Origin: an uncultured Ruminococcus sp.
GTDB lineage: Bacteria > Bacillota > Clostridia > Oscillospirales > Ruminococcaceae
NCBI GenBank assembly: GCA_934435205.1
Contig: CAKSAK010000002.1
Span: forward strand, 62,001 to 126,000
Direction: 5' to 3'
Length of the DNA: 64,000 bases
Shown: piece after piece, positions 42,058 through 50,922 of the stretch
Layout of the letters: every line of letters begins with the position of its first letter
Position numbering within the stretch: the first letter of the stretch is position 1
Notes under the pieces: model-generated
Told to the model about the DNA's origin: nothing
Database searches by the model: none
The model's input: the letters and a program-made list of their open reading frames with translations, nothing else
Translations under genes and position numbers: made by a program

Positions 42058-43335
42058 ATGATAAGATTTTTCGGTGGCAGGGTAATGACCCTTGCCAACG
42101 GCATAGAAACGCAGGATATAGAGGTCTGGACGGAAGGCTCAAAGATAGTTTTCGTTGGCAAGCCTACGGCTGAGGAGCTTGACGGAAAGGTTTTTGAACG
42201 TGAATATGACCTTAAAGGAAATCTTCTTATGCCGTCATTCAAAAATGCCCACACTCACTCGGCAATGACTTTTTTGCGTTCATATGCTGACGATATGCCT
42301 TTGCAGGATTGGCTTTTTAAGCAGATATTCCCAATGGAGGCAAAGCTGGACGGCGAGAAAGTTTACTGGCTCACAAAGCTTGCCATACTTGAATATCTCA
42401 CCACAGGCTGTACGGCGGCATTTGATATGTACTTTGAGCTTGACGATTATGTAAAAGCCTGCACGGAAAGCGGCTTCCGCTCTGTGCTTTGCGGTGCGGT
42501 GAGCGGTGACAAGTCTAATCTTGAAAGGCTTGAAAACAACTATCTGAAATACAACAACGTTGACCCTCTTATAAGCTTTATGCTTGGTTTCCACGCAGAA
42601 TACACCTGCGAAAAGGAGCTTATAGAGGGCGTTGGCAAGCTTGCGGCAAAATACAAAGCACCTGTTGCAATGCACAACTCGGAAACTGCAAAGGAAGTTA
42701 GAGAGTGCATAGAGAAATACGGCATGACTCCAACTGAGCTTTTTGACAGCTTTGGCATTTTCGACTTTGGCGGTGCAGGATTCCACTGCGTTCACATGAG
42801 CGACAAGGATCTTGAGATATTCAAAAACAAGGGCGTATGGGCTGTTCACTGTGCAGGCTCTAACGTAAAGCTTGCAAGCGGCATTGCGCCTATCGTAAAA
42901 ATGCAGGATATGGGCATAAACATTGCTATAGGTACTGACGGCCCTGCAAGCAACAACTGTCTTGATATGTTCAGGGAAATGTTCCTTATGACAGGCTTGC
43001 AGAAGATAGCCTGCGACGACGCTTCCGCCTGCCCTGCTGACTCGGTGCTGAAAGCGGCAACTGTAGGCTCTGCAAGGGCAATGGGGCTTTCAGACTGCGA
43101 CATTATCGCAGAGGGCAAGCAGGCTGACCTTATCGTTATCGACCTTTTCCAGCCTAATATGCAGCCTCTTAACAACATTGGCAAAAACCTTGTTTACAGC
43201 GGCTCAAAGCAGAATGTAAAGCTCACGATGTGCGCCGGCAAGGTGCTTTACGAGGACGGCGAATTCAGGATAGGCGAAGAACCTGCTGTTATCTACAAGA
43301 AGGCTAACGAAATAATCGAGAGCATGAAAGACTAA
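42058..43335 (+). CDS. Amidohydrolase of the MTA/SAH deaminase type
   Basis: A zinc amidohydrolase of 425 residues, most like 5-methylthioadenosine/S-adenosylhomocysteine deaminases and related deaminases. The metal-binding HxH is in SFKNAHTHSAMTFLR (His65, His67); further motifs are GFHAEYTC, VAMHNSET, GAGFHCVHMSD and AIGTDGPASNN, whose Asp is the last ligand. It is probably co-transcribed with alr, with GGGAGG before its ATG. The exact substrate is not fixed by sequence; a purine-derivative deaminase would fit the nearby nucleoside phosphorylase. Confidence 0.85.
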   Translation: MIRFFGGRVMTLANGIETQDIEVWTEGSKIVFVGKPTAEELDGKVFEREYDLKGNLLMPSFKNAHTHSAMTFLRSYADDMPLQDWLFKQIFPMEAKLDGEKVYWLTKLAILEYLTTGCTAAFDMYFELDDYVKACTESGFRSVLCGAVSGDKSNLERLENNYLKYNNVDPLISFMLGFHAEYTCEKELIEGVGKLAAKYKAPVAMHNSETAKEVRECIEKYGMTPTELFDSFGIFDFGGAGFHCVHMSDKDLEIFKNKGVWAVHCAGSNVKLASGIAPIVKMQDMGINIAIGTDGPASNNCLDMFREMFLMTGLQKIACDDASACPADSVLKAATVGSARAMGLSDCDIIAEGKQADLIVIDLFQPNMQPLNNIGKNLVYSGSKQNVKLTMCAGKVLYEDGEFRIGEEPAVIYKKANEIIESMKD

Positions 43336-43337
43336 AA

Positions 43338-43359
43338 GTAGGGGCGACCTTGGGTCGCC
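43338..43359 (-). repeat. Dispersed palindrome, type C, inverted
   Basis: GTAGGGGCGACC-ttg-GGTCGCC, right after the amidohydrolase stop. It is the inverted relative of 28860-28882. Confidence 0.7.
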
Positions 43360-43393
43360 TTTATCTTTTACGCAAACACTGTGTTGGCACACA

Positions 43394-43423
43394 AAAAAGG
43401 GACGCTTTGAAACGTCCCTTTTT
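43394..43423. terminator. Bidirectional terminator
   Basis: AAAAAGGGACG pairs perfectly with CGTCCCTTTTT (11 bp). It lies between the alr/amidohydrolase unit and the converging zinc-ribbon gene and can serve both. Confidence 0.9.
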
Positions 43424-43433
43424 ACATTATATT

Positions 43434-44225
43434 CTATTCTTCAAAGAAAAATGCTTCGTTTGCAGGATAGTCTGTTTCGTCCGTGAGAGTTATCACTGCA
43501 CAGCCATTTGAGCTTTCGTCCTTTTTGCCGAATATCTGATCTCTGAAAAGCCAGAAAACGTCAACGCATATAACGGCAAGTATAAGAATGATAAGTATTA
43601 TCGGTACAAGTGCGCCTGCGCCCTTTCCAGGTGTAACGCCGTTCATTTGATTCATCTGATTTGGCTGGATAGGCTGTCCACCCTGATTCATCTGCGGCAT
43701 TGCATTGTTCACAGGCTGAGCAGGCTGCTGATAGCCCTCTGGTGTGAGAACTCTTTCAGGCTGAGGAGCGGTGTTCACATTTGGAGTTTCCGCAACTGTA
43801 GGCGTCTGTGGGATATCCACAGTTCTTGAAGCCATTGCCACCTCTTCTGCTGTCGGCTGTGCAGGCTGAACAGGCTTCGCAGGCTCTTGTCCAGGCAGAT
43901 AAACGCTGTCCATAGTCGGCATATCAGGAGTCGTTGGCGGAATAGTCTGATTTTGCACAGGAGTATCGTCAAAATGCAGCTCCGGCACTTCGATAGACTC
44001 CATTTCAGGATTTCTCTCGTCCACTACAGGCTCGTCGGCAGGCGTTTCGTCCTGAGGCACGGCTGTTCCGCAGACGTTGCAAAACTTAGCCCCTGCGTTA
44101 AGTGTGTTTCCGCACACTGAGCAGACCTTGCTCTTTATAAGCTTCTGCGGCATTCTTGTTCCGCAGGCAGCGCAGAACTTTGCACCGTCGGCAACAGGCA
44201 GACCGCATTTTGGACAATTTTCCAT
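43434..44225 (-). CDS. Double zinc-ribbon membrane protein
   Basis: A 263-residue protein of unknown function. Two N-terminal zinc ribbons (MENCPKCGLPVADGAKFCAACG and VCSVCGNTLNAGAKFCNVCG) are followed by a long Pro/Gln-rich low-complexity linker (about 60-205) and one membrane segment (ALVPIILIILILAVICVDVFWLF), with a short Cys-containing tail (SSNGCAVITLTDETDYP) outside. The cytoplasmic ribbons suggest interaction with a protein or nucleic acid. It clusters with a lipoprotein and another zinc-ribbon membrane protein. Confidence 0.8.
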   Translation of the reverse strand: MENCPKCGLPVADGAKFCAACGTRMPQKLIKSKVCSVCGNTLNAGAKFCNVCGTAVPQDETPADEPVVDERNPEMESIEVPELHFDDTPVQNQTIPPTTPDMPTMDSVYLPGQEPAKPVQPAQPTAEEVAMASRTVDIPQTPTVAETPNVNTAPQPERVLTPEGYQQPAQPVNNAMPQMNQGGQPIQPNQMNQMNGVTPGKGAGALVPIILIILILAVICVDVFWLFRDQIFGKKDESSNGCAVITLTDETDYPANEAFFFEE

Positions 44226-44260
44226 ATTAATACCCTCTTTTCATATTATTATTGATCCCC

Positions 44261-44764
44261 TCAGCCCTTTTGGCTGAGATCAAATTTTTCGATAACTTTT
44301 CCGAAAATATACCAGTTATTTTCTATTTTGACCACCGTTATCTCACGGCTGGCAGACAGCTCGCCGCTGTCGTTGGTTTCTGTGAGCTTTGCCGTCATTG
44401 TAACAGCTTTTTTGATAGTCACATTTTTGTGATAGCTTTCCTTATAGCTTTTTTCAAGGTCTTTCAAGCCGTCGCTGTCAAGCTCTTTTTTATTGCTTAA
44501 CTTATAAGAAAGCTCCGTTTTATTCTCGCCCCTTGTGAGAAGCGTTTCCGCAAGGGCTTCGTTATAGCTGGCGCTGTTTTTATACTCCGCCTCCGCTTCT
44601 GGGGTAAAGCAGGAAAGATATGACTGCGTATCGCTATACTGCGCCGCTGTGACAAGTGTCGCCACGGGCTGTTCATATCCCAGGACCGCTCTTTCGTCCT
44701 TTCCGCAGGAGCAAAAAAGCATTGCCACACACAAAAGCATACACATCACTGATATTTTTTTCAT
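44261..44764 (-). CDS. Small lipoprotein of unknown function
   Basis: A 167-residue lipoprotein: lipobox FCSC (Cys20 within MLLCVAMLFCSCGKDE) and an extracytoplasmic domain that looks NTF2/DUF-like, with a cluster of Tyr and Lys (TELSYKLSNKKELDSDGLKDLEKSYKESYHKNVTI) ending NNWYIFGKVIEKFDL. That last pattern is also seen at the C-terminus of the next protein (DGTWVLLDEGDLPISTGF), suggesting related outer domains. The ribosome binding site is weak. Confidence 0.75.
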   Translation of the reverse strand: MKKISVMCMLLCVAMLFCSCGKDERAVLGYEQPVATLVTAAQYSDTQSYLSCFTPEAEAEYKNSASYNEALAETLLTRGENKTELSYKLSNKKELDSDGLKDLEKSYKESYHKNVTIKKAVTMTAKLTETNDSGELSASREITVVKIENNWYIFGKVIEKFDLSQKG

Positions 44765-44788
44765 TGTGCAAACACCGTATTTTTCAAA

Positions 44789-44814
44789 AACGGGCGGAAA
44801 ATTCTCCGCCCGTT
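44789..44814 (-). terminator. Terminator after the second zinc-ribbon gene
   Basis: AACGGGCGGA pairs with TCCGCCCGTT; on the minus strand the stem is followed by TTTGAAAAA. Confidence 0.8.
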
Positions 44815-44832
44815 ACTGATAGTTTATATATC

Positions 44833-45594
44833 TTAGAAACCTGTGCTTATTGGAAGGTCGCCCTCGTCCAGAAGCACCCATGTGCCGTCCATCTTACCAA
44901 CAACAACAGTTGTCTTGTCGGTCTTATCAGCGTCCTCGCCTTCGATAGTGTACTTGATCTTTACCTTGTAAGCCTTTGTTACCTTATACTTCTTAGCCTT
45001 TTTGCTGCTGAGTATTGACGCAACGTCTGAAGCTTCATTGTAGCTGTCAAGAATATCAGAATCGACCGCTGTCTTTTTAACGACCTCATAGCTTATCTCA
45101 GCGTCATCGCCGTATTTCTTTGTAAGCCTGTCTCTCTGTTTTTCAGCTTCTTCGTCAAAATCCTCGTCGCTTATGTCAACGATACCGTCCAGTGCGTCAG
45201 CCATATCTTTAAAGTAAGGAGGCATAAGCTCTTCATAAGCCTTACCGTCACCGTCATTGAGAACGTCCATAACGTTATTGATAGGAGTTTTCCAGTTTCC
45301 GCCGCCGAATATCATGCAAAGGATAACAACTACCAAAATAACAAGCACGAGCAGAACTGCCAGAACTGCGATAGTGAGCTTATTAGGCTTGTTTTTCAGA
45401 TTTTTGATGTTTTCAACAGAAACAGCGTCCTTGATAGCGTTCATGTCGATATTCTTTGCTGCCTGCTGAAGATTTGCCATTGGTGAAGCGGTCTGCTGTG
45501 CAGGCTGCTGAGGTGCTATTGTTGCACCGCACTGAGTGCAGAAAGTCGCATTGTCATTAAGCTGAGCTCCGCACTGTCCACAAAATTTTGCCAT
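44833..45594 (-). CDS. Zinc-ribbon membrane protein with extracytoplasmic domain
   Basis: A 253-residue protein: one N-terminal zinc ribbon (MAKFCGQCGAQLNDNATFCTQCGA), a Gln/Pro/Ala linker, a membrane segment (KLTIAVLAVLLVLVILVVVILCMIF) and an extracytoplasmic domain of about 150 residues rich in Asp and Lys (ending TTVVVGKMDGTWVLLDEG). The layout is common in Clostridia, where such proteins are of unknown function. It has its own promoter and terminator. Confidence 0.8.
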   Translation of the reverse strand: MAKFCGQCGAQLNDNATFCTQCGATIAPQQPAQQTASPMANLQQAAKNIDMNAIKDAVSVENIKNLKNKPNKLTIAVLAVLLVLVILVVVILCMIFGGGNWKTPINNVMDVLNDGDGKAYEELMPPYFKDMADALDGIVDISDEDFDEEAEKQRDRLTKKYGDDAEISYEVVKKTAVDSDILDSYNEASDVASILSSKKAKKYKVTKAYKVKIKYTIEGEDADKTDKTTVVVGKMDGTWVLLDEGDLPISTGF

Positions 45595-45650
45595 ATGATT
45601 ATCTCTCCATATTCTTGATATTTTTTTGAAGATACTTACTTCATAATAAT

Positions 45651-45679
45651 ATATTAAACTAAAGCGTTTGATTTGTCAA
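45651..45679 (-). promoter_or_regulatory. Promoter of the zinc-ribbon gene
   Basis: On the minus strand TTGACA (45679-45674) and TAATAT (45656-45651) are spaced by 17 bp. Confidence 0.75.
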
Positions 45680-45776
45680 TAGTTTTTCACAAAGTTTAGC
45701 AAAAAAGTACACATCAACAGTGTATTTCGCACATTTATTACATACCATTTTGAAAAATATGTTACTAAGACGTGAA

Positions 45777-46610
45777 CTACTCTAATTCTTTTCCTATCCT
45801 TATAATGCTTTCTGTGATAAGCTTTTTGAAAAGCGGAGCCGCCTTGTCTGCACGATCCTGCACCTCTTCATGGGTCAAAGGTTTATCTGTCATACCTGAG
45901 GCAAGATTTGCCACGCAGGATATTCCGCAGACCTTCATTCCGGCATGCTTTGCAGCGATAGCTTCGCAGGCTGTGGACATTCCAACTGCGTCTGCACCGA
46001 TAGTTCTTGCCATTCTTATTTCCGCAGGGGACTCATAGGACGGCCCTGTGAGCTGGAGATAAACGCCATGACGGAGGGTGATATCAAGATCCTCCGCTGC
46101 ACCTGAAATGATATCCCTGAGCTTTTTACTGTATATCTCGCTCATATCACAAAATCTTGTGCCAAGCTCGTCGATGTTTTTGCCTATAAGCGGGTTAGGT
46201 ATAAAGGTTGCGATATGGTCTGTTATAAGCATGAAGTCGCCTGCCTTGAAGCCTGCGTTCACTCCGCCTGATGCGTTTGTAAGGAAAAGCACCTTTGCGC
46301 CCAACATTTTCATAAGTCTTGCAGGAAGCACAACGTCCTCCATTGCATAGCCCTCGTAATAATGCACTCTGCCCTGCATTATTACGACAGGCACTTCGCC
46401 CACATATCCGAAAATGAACTGACCCTTATGTCCCTCTACCGTTGATGTAGGGAAGCCCTCTATATCCTTATAGCTCAAGGTATATTTCACGTCTATGGAA
46501 TTTGCATAATCGCCAAGACCCGAGCCAAGCACAAGGGCTACCTTTGGCTCAAAGTCTATTTTGCTTTTTACGCACTCATAACATTTTGTAAGCTTTTCAT
46601 AAGCTGTCAT
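45777..46610 (-). CDS. Purine nucleoside phosphorylase, trimeric type
   Basis: Splits purine nucleosides with phosphate to base and (deoxy)ribose 1-phosphate. About 277 residues, normal for the trimeric guanosine/inosine class, with VALVLGSGLGDYANS, VVIMQGRVHYYEGY, FLTNASGGVNAGF and AVGMSTACEAIAAKHAGMKVCGIS. ATG 46610 follows AGGAGGAAA; the longer frame includes this site. It starts just after the permease stop and probably ends the operon of the adaptor and permease, an odd metabolic passenger. Confidence 0.93.
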   Translation of the reverse strand: MTAYEKLTKCYECVKSKIDFEPKVALVLGSGLGDYANSIDVKYTLSYKDIEGFPTSTVEGHKGQFIFGYVGEVPVVIMQGRVHYYEGYAMEDVVLPARLMKMLGAKVLFLTNASGGVNAGFKAGDFMLITDHIATFIPNPLIGKNIDELGTRFCDMSEIYSKKLRDIISGAAEDLDITLRHGVYLQLTGPSYESPAEIRMARTIGADAVGMSTACEAIAAKHAGMKVCGISCVANLASGMTDKPLTHEEVQDRADKAAPLFKKLITESIIRIGKELE

Positions 46611-46624
46611 AAAATTTCCTCCTA

Positions 46625-49591
46625 TCAATCCTCACCAAGCTTCAACGCCTGACTTATCTTTATCTTCTTTATAAGTCTGCCAAGCACCACAAAGGCTGTG
46701 AGCAGCATTACTCCTATAACTGCATAAAGCTTCAGATAGTCGCTGCGTTCAGGTATCACTGCAAACGGCGGCACTGACTGGCTTGCGTCGAAGATGCTCT
46801 GGAACAGCGGTACGAAAAGGTCGCTTGTTATGCCGCCGATAAAGATAGCGGCGAATATTGCAACGCCTGACACCAAAAGCTGTTCGTAAACTATCATCAT
46901 TATTATCTCTCTGAACTTCATTCCCATTGCTCTTAGGATACCAAACTGCAAAGTCCTGCTCTTTATGGAGAGTATCCAATAGATAAGGAAGCCTATTATG
47001 CACATCACCATTATTATGATAAAGCCGAGAGTGAGAGCGCCGTTCATGCCTTGGAGCATAGGGTCGTTTTTCTTTTCTATGGTCTGCTGGCTTGCAGATT
47101 CAAGGGTGAGGGGTTTAATGCCTGCTTTGTCTATTGAGTCATAAAACTCCTGAACGGAAGCTCCGTCTTTGAGCTTGAACCATACCTCATAAGGCTCCAT
47201 GCTTGTCTGAACGTTCACATAATCGTAGTTCATAACGGCAAAGTCCATATAACCGCCGTTTTTCGCCTCTTTGTAAGGGCTTAGACCAGGCCAGTAGTCA
47301 ACAAATGCCAGGATAGTCACTTCAAAGGACTCGTTTCCGCCCCACTTACACTCTACAGTATCACCAAGCTCCAGACCGTAGCTCTTGAAGCTTGAAGAGA
47401 GGATAACTCCCGGGGTATACTCTGCGAGGGCGTTCAGGTAGTTATTTAACTGAACCGGCAGAAGTCTGTCCTCAAATTTGCAGACCTTTGAGAAATCGCT
47501 TGGCACTATGGTCATAAGCTGGACATTGCTTGTTGAGCTTTTGCCTGAGCTTGTGTCAACGCTTTGGTCAAGGAAATCGTCACGGGTCTTTTCCTCATCG
47601 TCAGACTTTGTCTGCTGTCTTGGGACGTTCATTTTGTTTGAAGATATGGTCACGCCGTCTTTTCTGAAAACCTTTGTGACATCTTCCACTCCTGCGAGCT
47701 TTTCAAATCGCTCAAAAACAGGCTCTACATACTGTATAGTAGTTTCGGTATCTTCTTCATCGCTTTCATCAGCGGTCTGCTGTGACCCTGCCTGAGATGC
47801 GCTTTGAGGAGTGGTCTGCTGTGCAGATTCTATTTTACTGCTATACCACTGCTCTGTAAGAACAGCGTCGCAACCAACCTCATAGGCAACGCTTTCCTCT
47901 GCATTTCTATTCAAGGCTCTTGCGGTATTTGCAAAGAACACGCCCAATGATACAGTAAGAACAAGGAACAGCATCAAAAATCTTTCCCTGCCCGTTGAGG
48001 AGCGACCTATATTAGTCAGTGAAACATACTGTGCAGGCGACCACACTCTTCTGCCTATTCTTGCGAGAAGCCTTATTATATAAGGATAAATTCTTATAAG
48101 GAACAGACCCAGACCAAGTATAAAGGCTGTGGAAGCCACGAACATTATAGGGTTTACTGTTGCGGTGGTGTCTGTTACACCCTCTGCAACAAGCTTTTCC
48201 TGAGTTTTGTTGTAATAATAAAGCCAGCCAACTGAACCGCCCACAAGGATAAAATCAAGGCAGACCTTTTCCCACAGGGCGTGCTTTTTCTTTTTGGCTT
48301 TTGATTGCTTATGCTCAACGATAGTTGTTTTTGTAGCAGGGAAGATCGGTATCATAGTTGTAACAAAGAACACTGCCACGGCTATTGCCGCATAGGCGAC
48401 AGCTTCTATTGTCATATGCACAGGGAGCGAACGCCTGTTGACAAACTCCAGGAATCCGTTTGACGCACCAAGCACCTTACAAAGTCCAAGACCTGCGAAT
48501 GGTCCTATTATAACGGTCAGAACGCCAAGTACGAGGGATTCCAGAGCATAAATGCCCATTATCTGCAAGCGGCTTGCTCCACGGCTTTTGAACACCGCTA
48601 TCTCGTTACGCTCCTGCTCAACGTTGAGCTGCGACACCATAAAGAGATAGAATATTATCATAAGTATGACAGGTATCTGCAAAAGCCACAAAACAAGCTG
48701 GAGCTGTGATGAACGGCTCTCATAGTCCTTGAGGATATCTGAGGCAGGCATGGAAAAGCCTATGGAATTTTCACCAAAATAGGTCTTTTGCTTTGCTATC
48801 ATCTCGTTTGTGCTTGCAAGGTCGGTCATATTCATGGAAGCATAATCAACCGCATAGTTATGGACAGCCTTTGTGATATTCACAACGCCAGTATCAACGC
48901 AATCCCCGAGCATTGTGTCATAATCTGTAAAGACAACGGCTGTATACTGAGAATCAAGACCCTCTGCCCAATATGCGTCGTTTTCGTCCTTAACGTCAAA
49001 AACGCCCACGATCTCTATTTTTATTGACTTGTTATCATCAAACACGTCGGCTATCTCATAGACTGTGTCTATAGCAAGCTCTGTGCTTTTCAGGGCTTTT
49101 TCTGTGGCAACGCACTCGTAAACGCCGTCTGAACGCTTGCCTGCAGTGAACATTCTGCCCTGCTTTATGCTGATATGGTCGGAGATATCCGTCATACCGC
49201 CGAGAGTGAACCTTGCCTGCGGATTGCCCTCTGAAACGGCAAGTGAGCGCACATAGAGATACTCGTCGCTTATATACTTCTTATCAAGCTTTTCAGGCAG
49301 ACCAAGCTCTTTGAACTTAGCCTCCACTTTGTTGTTATAATTTTCAACAGCTTTCTGCTGCTCGCTGCCTGAGATATCCATTTTCAATCCATAGCTAGTA
49401 TTATACGAACCTGGATAGATCTCATATTCTGTCTGGAACGACTCAAGATCCTTTACAAGCATTCTTTGCAGAGAAGCGTTCATATAAATAGGGATAGTGC
49501 TCATCATGGCAGACGCCATAACAAAGCCTATCAGCAGGCAAAGCACCATCCATTTGGTGTTTCGCATTTTACGGAACAATAAGGTGAACAT
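46625..49591 (-). CDS. Large FtsX/MacB-type ABC permease
   Basis: A 988-residue membrane protein with two FtsX-like modules. The first has an N-terminal membrane segment (WMVLCLLIGFVMASAMMSTIPIY), an extracytoplasmic domain of about 260 residues, and segments from about 300 (WLLQIPVILMIIFYLFMV) through EALVLGVLTVIIGPFAGLG to about 420. The second has membrane segments near 455-550, an extracytoplasmic domain with a Ser/Gln/Asp/Glu-rich insertion (SQAGSQQTADESDEEDTE), and three final segments after about 870. It lacks an ATP-binding domain. An HlyD-like adaptor is encoded just upstream, so with an ATPase it would form a MacAB-like efflux or mechanotransmission complex. Confidence 0.87.
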   Translation of the reverse strand: MFTLLFRKMRNTKWMVLCLLIGFVMASAMMSTIPIYMNASLQRMLVKDLESFQTEYEIYPGSYNTSYGLKMDISGSEQQKAVENYNNKVEAKFKELGLPEKLDKKYISDEYLYVRSLAVSEGNPQARFTLGGMTDISDHISIKQGRMFTAGKRSDGVYECVATEKALKSTELAIDTVYEIADVFDDNKSIKIEIVGVFDVKDENDAYWAEGLDSQYTAVVFTDYDTMLGDCVDTGVVNITKAVHNYAVDYASMNMTDLASTNEMIAKQKTYFGENSIGFSMPASDILKDYESRSSQLQLVLWLLQIPVILMIIFYLFMVSQLNVEQERNEIAVFKSRGASRLQIMGIYALESLVLGVLTVIIGPFAGLGLCKVLGASNGFLEFVNRRSLPVHMTIEAVAYAAIAVAVFFVTTMIPIFPATKTTIVEHKQSKAKKKKHALWEKVCLDFILVGGSVGWLYYYNKTQEKLVAEGVTDTTATVNPIMFVASTAFILGLGLFLIRIYPYIIRLLARIGRRVWSPAQYVSLTNIGRSSTGRERFLMLFLVLTVSLGVFFANTARALNRNAEESVAYEVGCDAVLTEQWYSSKIESAQQTTPQSASQAGSQQTADESDEEDTETTIQYVEPVFERFEKLAGVEDVTKVFRKDGVTISSNKMNVPRQQTKSDDEEKTRDDFLDQSVDTSSGKSSTSNVQLMTIVPSDFSKVCKFEDRLLPVQLNNYLNALAEYTPGVILSSSFKSYGLELGDTVECKWGGNESFEVTILAFVDYWPGLSPYKEAKNGGYMDFAVMNYDYVNVQTSMEPYEVWFKLKDGASVQEFYDSIDKAGIKPLTLESASQQTIEKKNDPMLQGMNGALTLGFIIIMVMCIIGFLIYWILSIKSRTLQFGILRAMGMKFREIIMMIVYEQLLVSGVAIFAAIFIGGITSDLFVPLFQSIFDASQSVPPFAVIPERSDYLKLYAVIGVMLLTAFVVLGRLIKKIKISQALKLGED

Positions 49592-49609
49592 AAGCTTATC
49601 CTTTCAAAC

Positions 49610-50662
49610 CTATCTGATAACAATTTCGTCGCCCTCGTTAAGACCTGATCTTATCTCGGTCTGAGAGCCTGTGGAAAGACCTGTTTCCACTTCAACGGCA
49701 GTTTTTTCACCGTTTTTCAGCACATAAACTACCTTTGTGCCGTCAACCTTTTTTATCAGATTATTTGAGATAACGATAGCGTCCTTTACGCTGTCAAGGA
49801 CAAGTATCGTATCTGCAAGCTGACCCACTGCTTCCGCAGGGGCGGTATCCTTGAAACGAACATAGATAGTATCCGCCTGATAATCTATACCTGTATCGTC
49901 AACATTATTGTGATCCTCATTCTGCTCAGCCTGATAATCAGCAAGCTTTTTAGGGGTCATGAAAACAACACCGTCATAATAATCCTCGCCTATCCTAATA
50001 CGAACTTCCGTGTCGATATCATACTGAGTGAGGTCGTCAGGCTGTATAGCGATATAAAGTGCAGAAGTATCAATAACAGTTGCGATAGTCTGACCCGGAT
50101 TTACATTGTCGCCTGCTCTTACGTCAGAGAGCGACGAAACAACTCCGTCTATAGGCGATTTCAGGCTTGAATCCTCTTTCTGAGCCTGTAGCTTTTCAAG
50201 CTCTTTTTCAAGGAGCTGCACGTCAACATAAGCAGAGTCTATCTCTGCCTGAGAGCCGCCGCCCTCATAAATTATATCAACTTTAAGCTTTGCTTTTTCA
50301 AGATAAAGCTGTTTTTCTTCTATCTGATAGTCAAGGTCATATGTATCAAGGTCACAGATAACATCGCCCTTTTTGACCTTATCGCCTGCTTTTACATAAA
50401 ATTTTGACACTGTGCCGCTCTGCTTTTCATAAGAAAGAGTATACTGATTTTCCGCTGTGACAGTGCCTGTTGCGACTATCTTCTTTTCAAGGTCTTTTTT
50501 CTTTGCCGTCACTGTGGAATATGTAACGTCGCTTGCCTTCACGGTCGGTGCGTCAAGGACCTCCTCCTCGTCAGGAAGCAGATAGCAACCACCTGCGGAG
50601 AGGCACATTATCGCTGATACTGCGGCAGCAATAAGCTTTTTTAAATCAACTTTTATATTCAT
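49610..50662 (-). CDS. HlyD/MacA-like adaptor lipoprotein
   Basis: A 350-residue lipoprotein: lipobox AGGC (Cys26), barrel-sandwich halves (KIVATGTVTAENQYTLSYEKQSGTVSKFYVKAGDKVKKGDVIC and SSLKSPIDGVVSSLSDVRAGDNVNPGQTIATV) around a helical hairpin rich in Glu/Lys (QLYLEKAKLKVDI, QLLEKELEKLQAQ), then a beta-barrel and a final domain with VYVLKNGEKTAVEVETGLSTGSQTEI. It sits 18 bp before the FtsX/MacB permease gene. In a Gram-positive cell it would stand on the outer face of the membrane as permease partner. Confidence 0.9.
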   Translation of the reverse strand: MNIKVDLKKLIAAAVSAIMCLSAGGCYLLPDEEEVLDAPTVKASDVTYSTVTAKKKDLEKKIVATGTVTAENQYTLSYEKQSGTVSKFYVKAGDKVKKGDVICDLDTYDLDYQIEEKQLYLEKAKLKVDIIYEGGGSQAEIDSAYVDVQLLEKELEKLQAQKEDSSLKSPIDGVVSSLSDVRAGDNVNPGQTIATVIDTSALYIAIQPDDLTQYDIDTEVRIRIGEDYYDGVVFMTPKKLADYQAEQNEDHNNVDDTGIDYQADTIYVRFKDTAPAEAVGQLADTILVLDSVKDAIVISNNLIKKVDGTKVVYVLKNGEKTAVEVETGLSTGSQTEIRSGLNEGDEIVIR

Positions 50663-50922
50663 GTTCAGACTCCTAACTGAATATTTTTATAAACAACTTA
50701 CCATGGGCAATAATACCCAAAGTAATTATAGCAAAAAAAAGATGTTTTTTCTATACACGATTGTACTAAATTAACCTGACATTTCAAAGCAATATGCACA
50801 ATTGCGTTGTTTTATGTATGTACAAATTTAATAAGTCTTAAATATATGAACATAAAATGCGGCTTCACATAAAAAAAAGTCCCGCACCGAAGTGCAGGAC
50901 TTTTGATAAGCATATTTGCAAA
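50663..50922. other. Gap between the sugar-ABC operon and the adaptor gene
   Basis: This 260-bp AT-rich gap has the operon terminator at 50875-50904 and a TATAAT-like -10 on the minus strand (50730-50725) without a good -35, which may drive the adaptor gene. No gene is seen. Confidence 0.5.
50875..50904 (-). terminator. Terminator of the eight-gene ABC/DUF5696 operon
   Basis: On the minus strand AAAAGTCC-tg-CAC pairs with GTG-cg-GGACTTTT, followed by a T run of eight. Confidence 0.85.
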
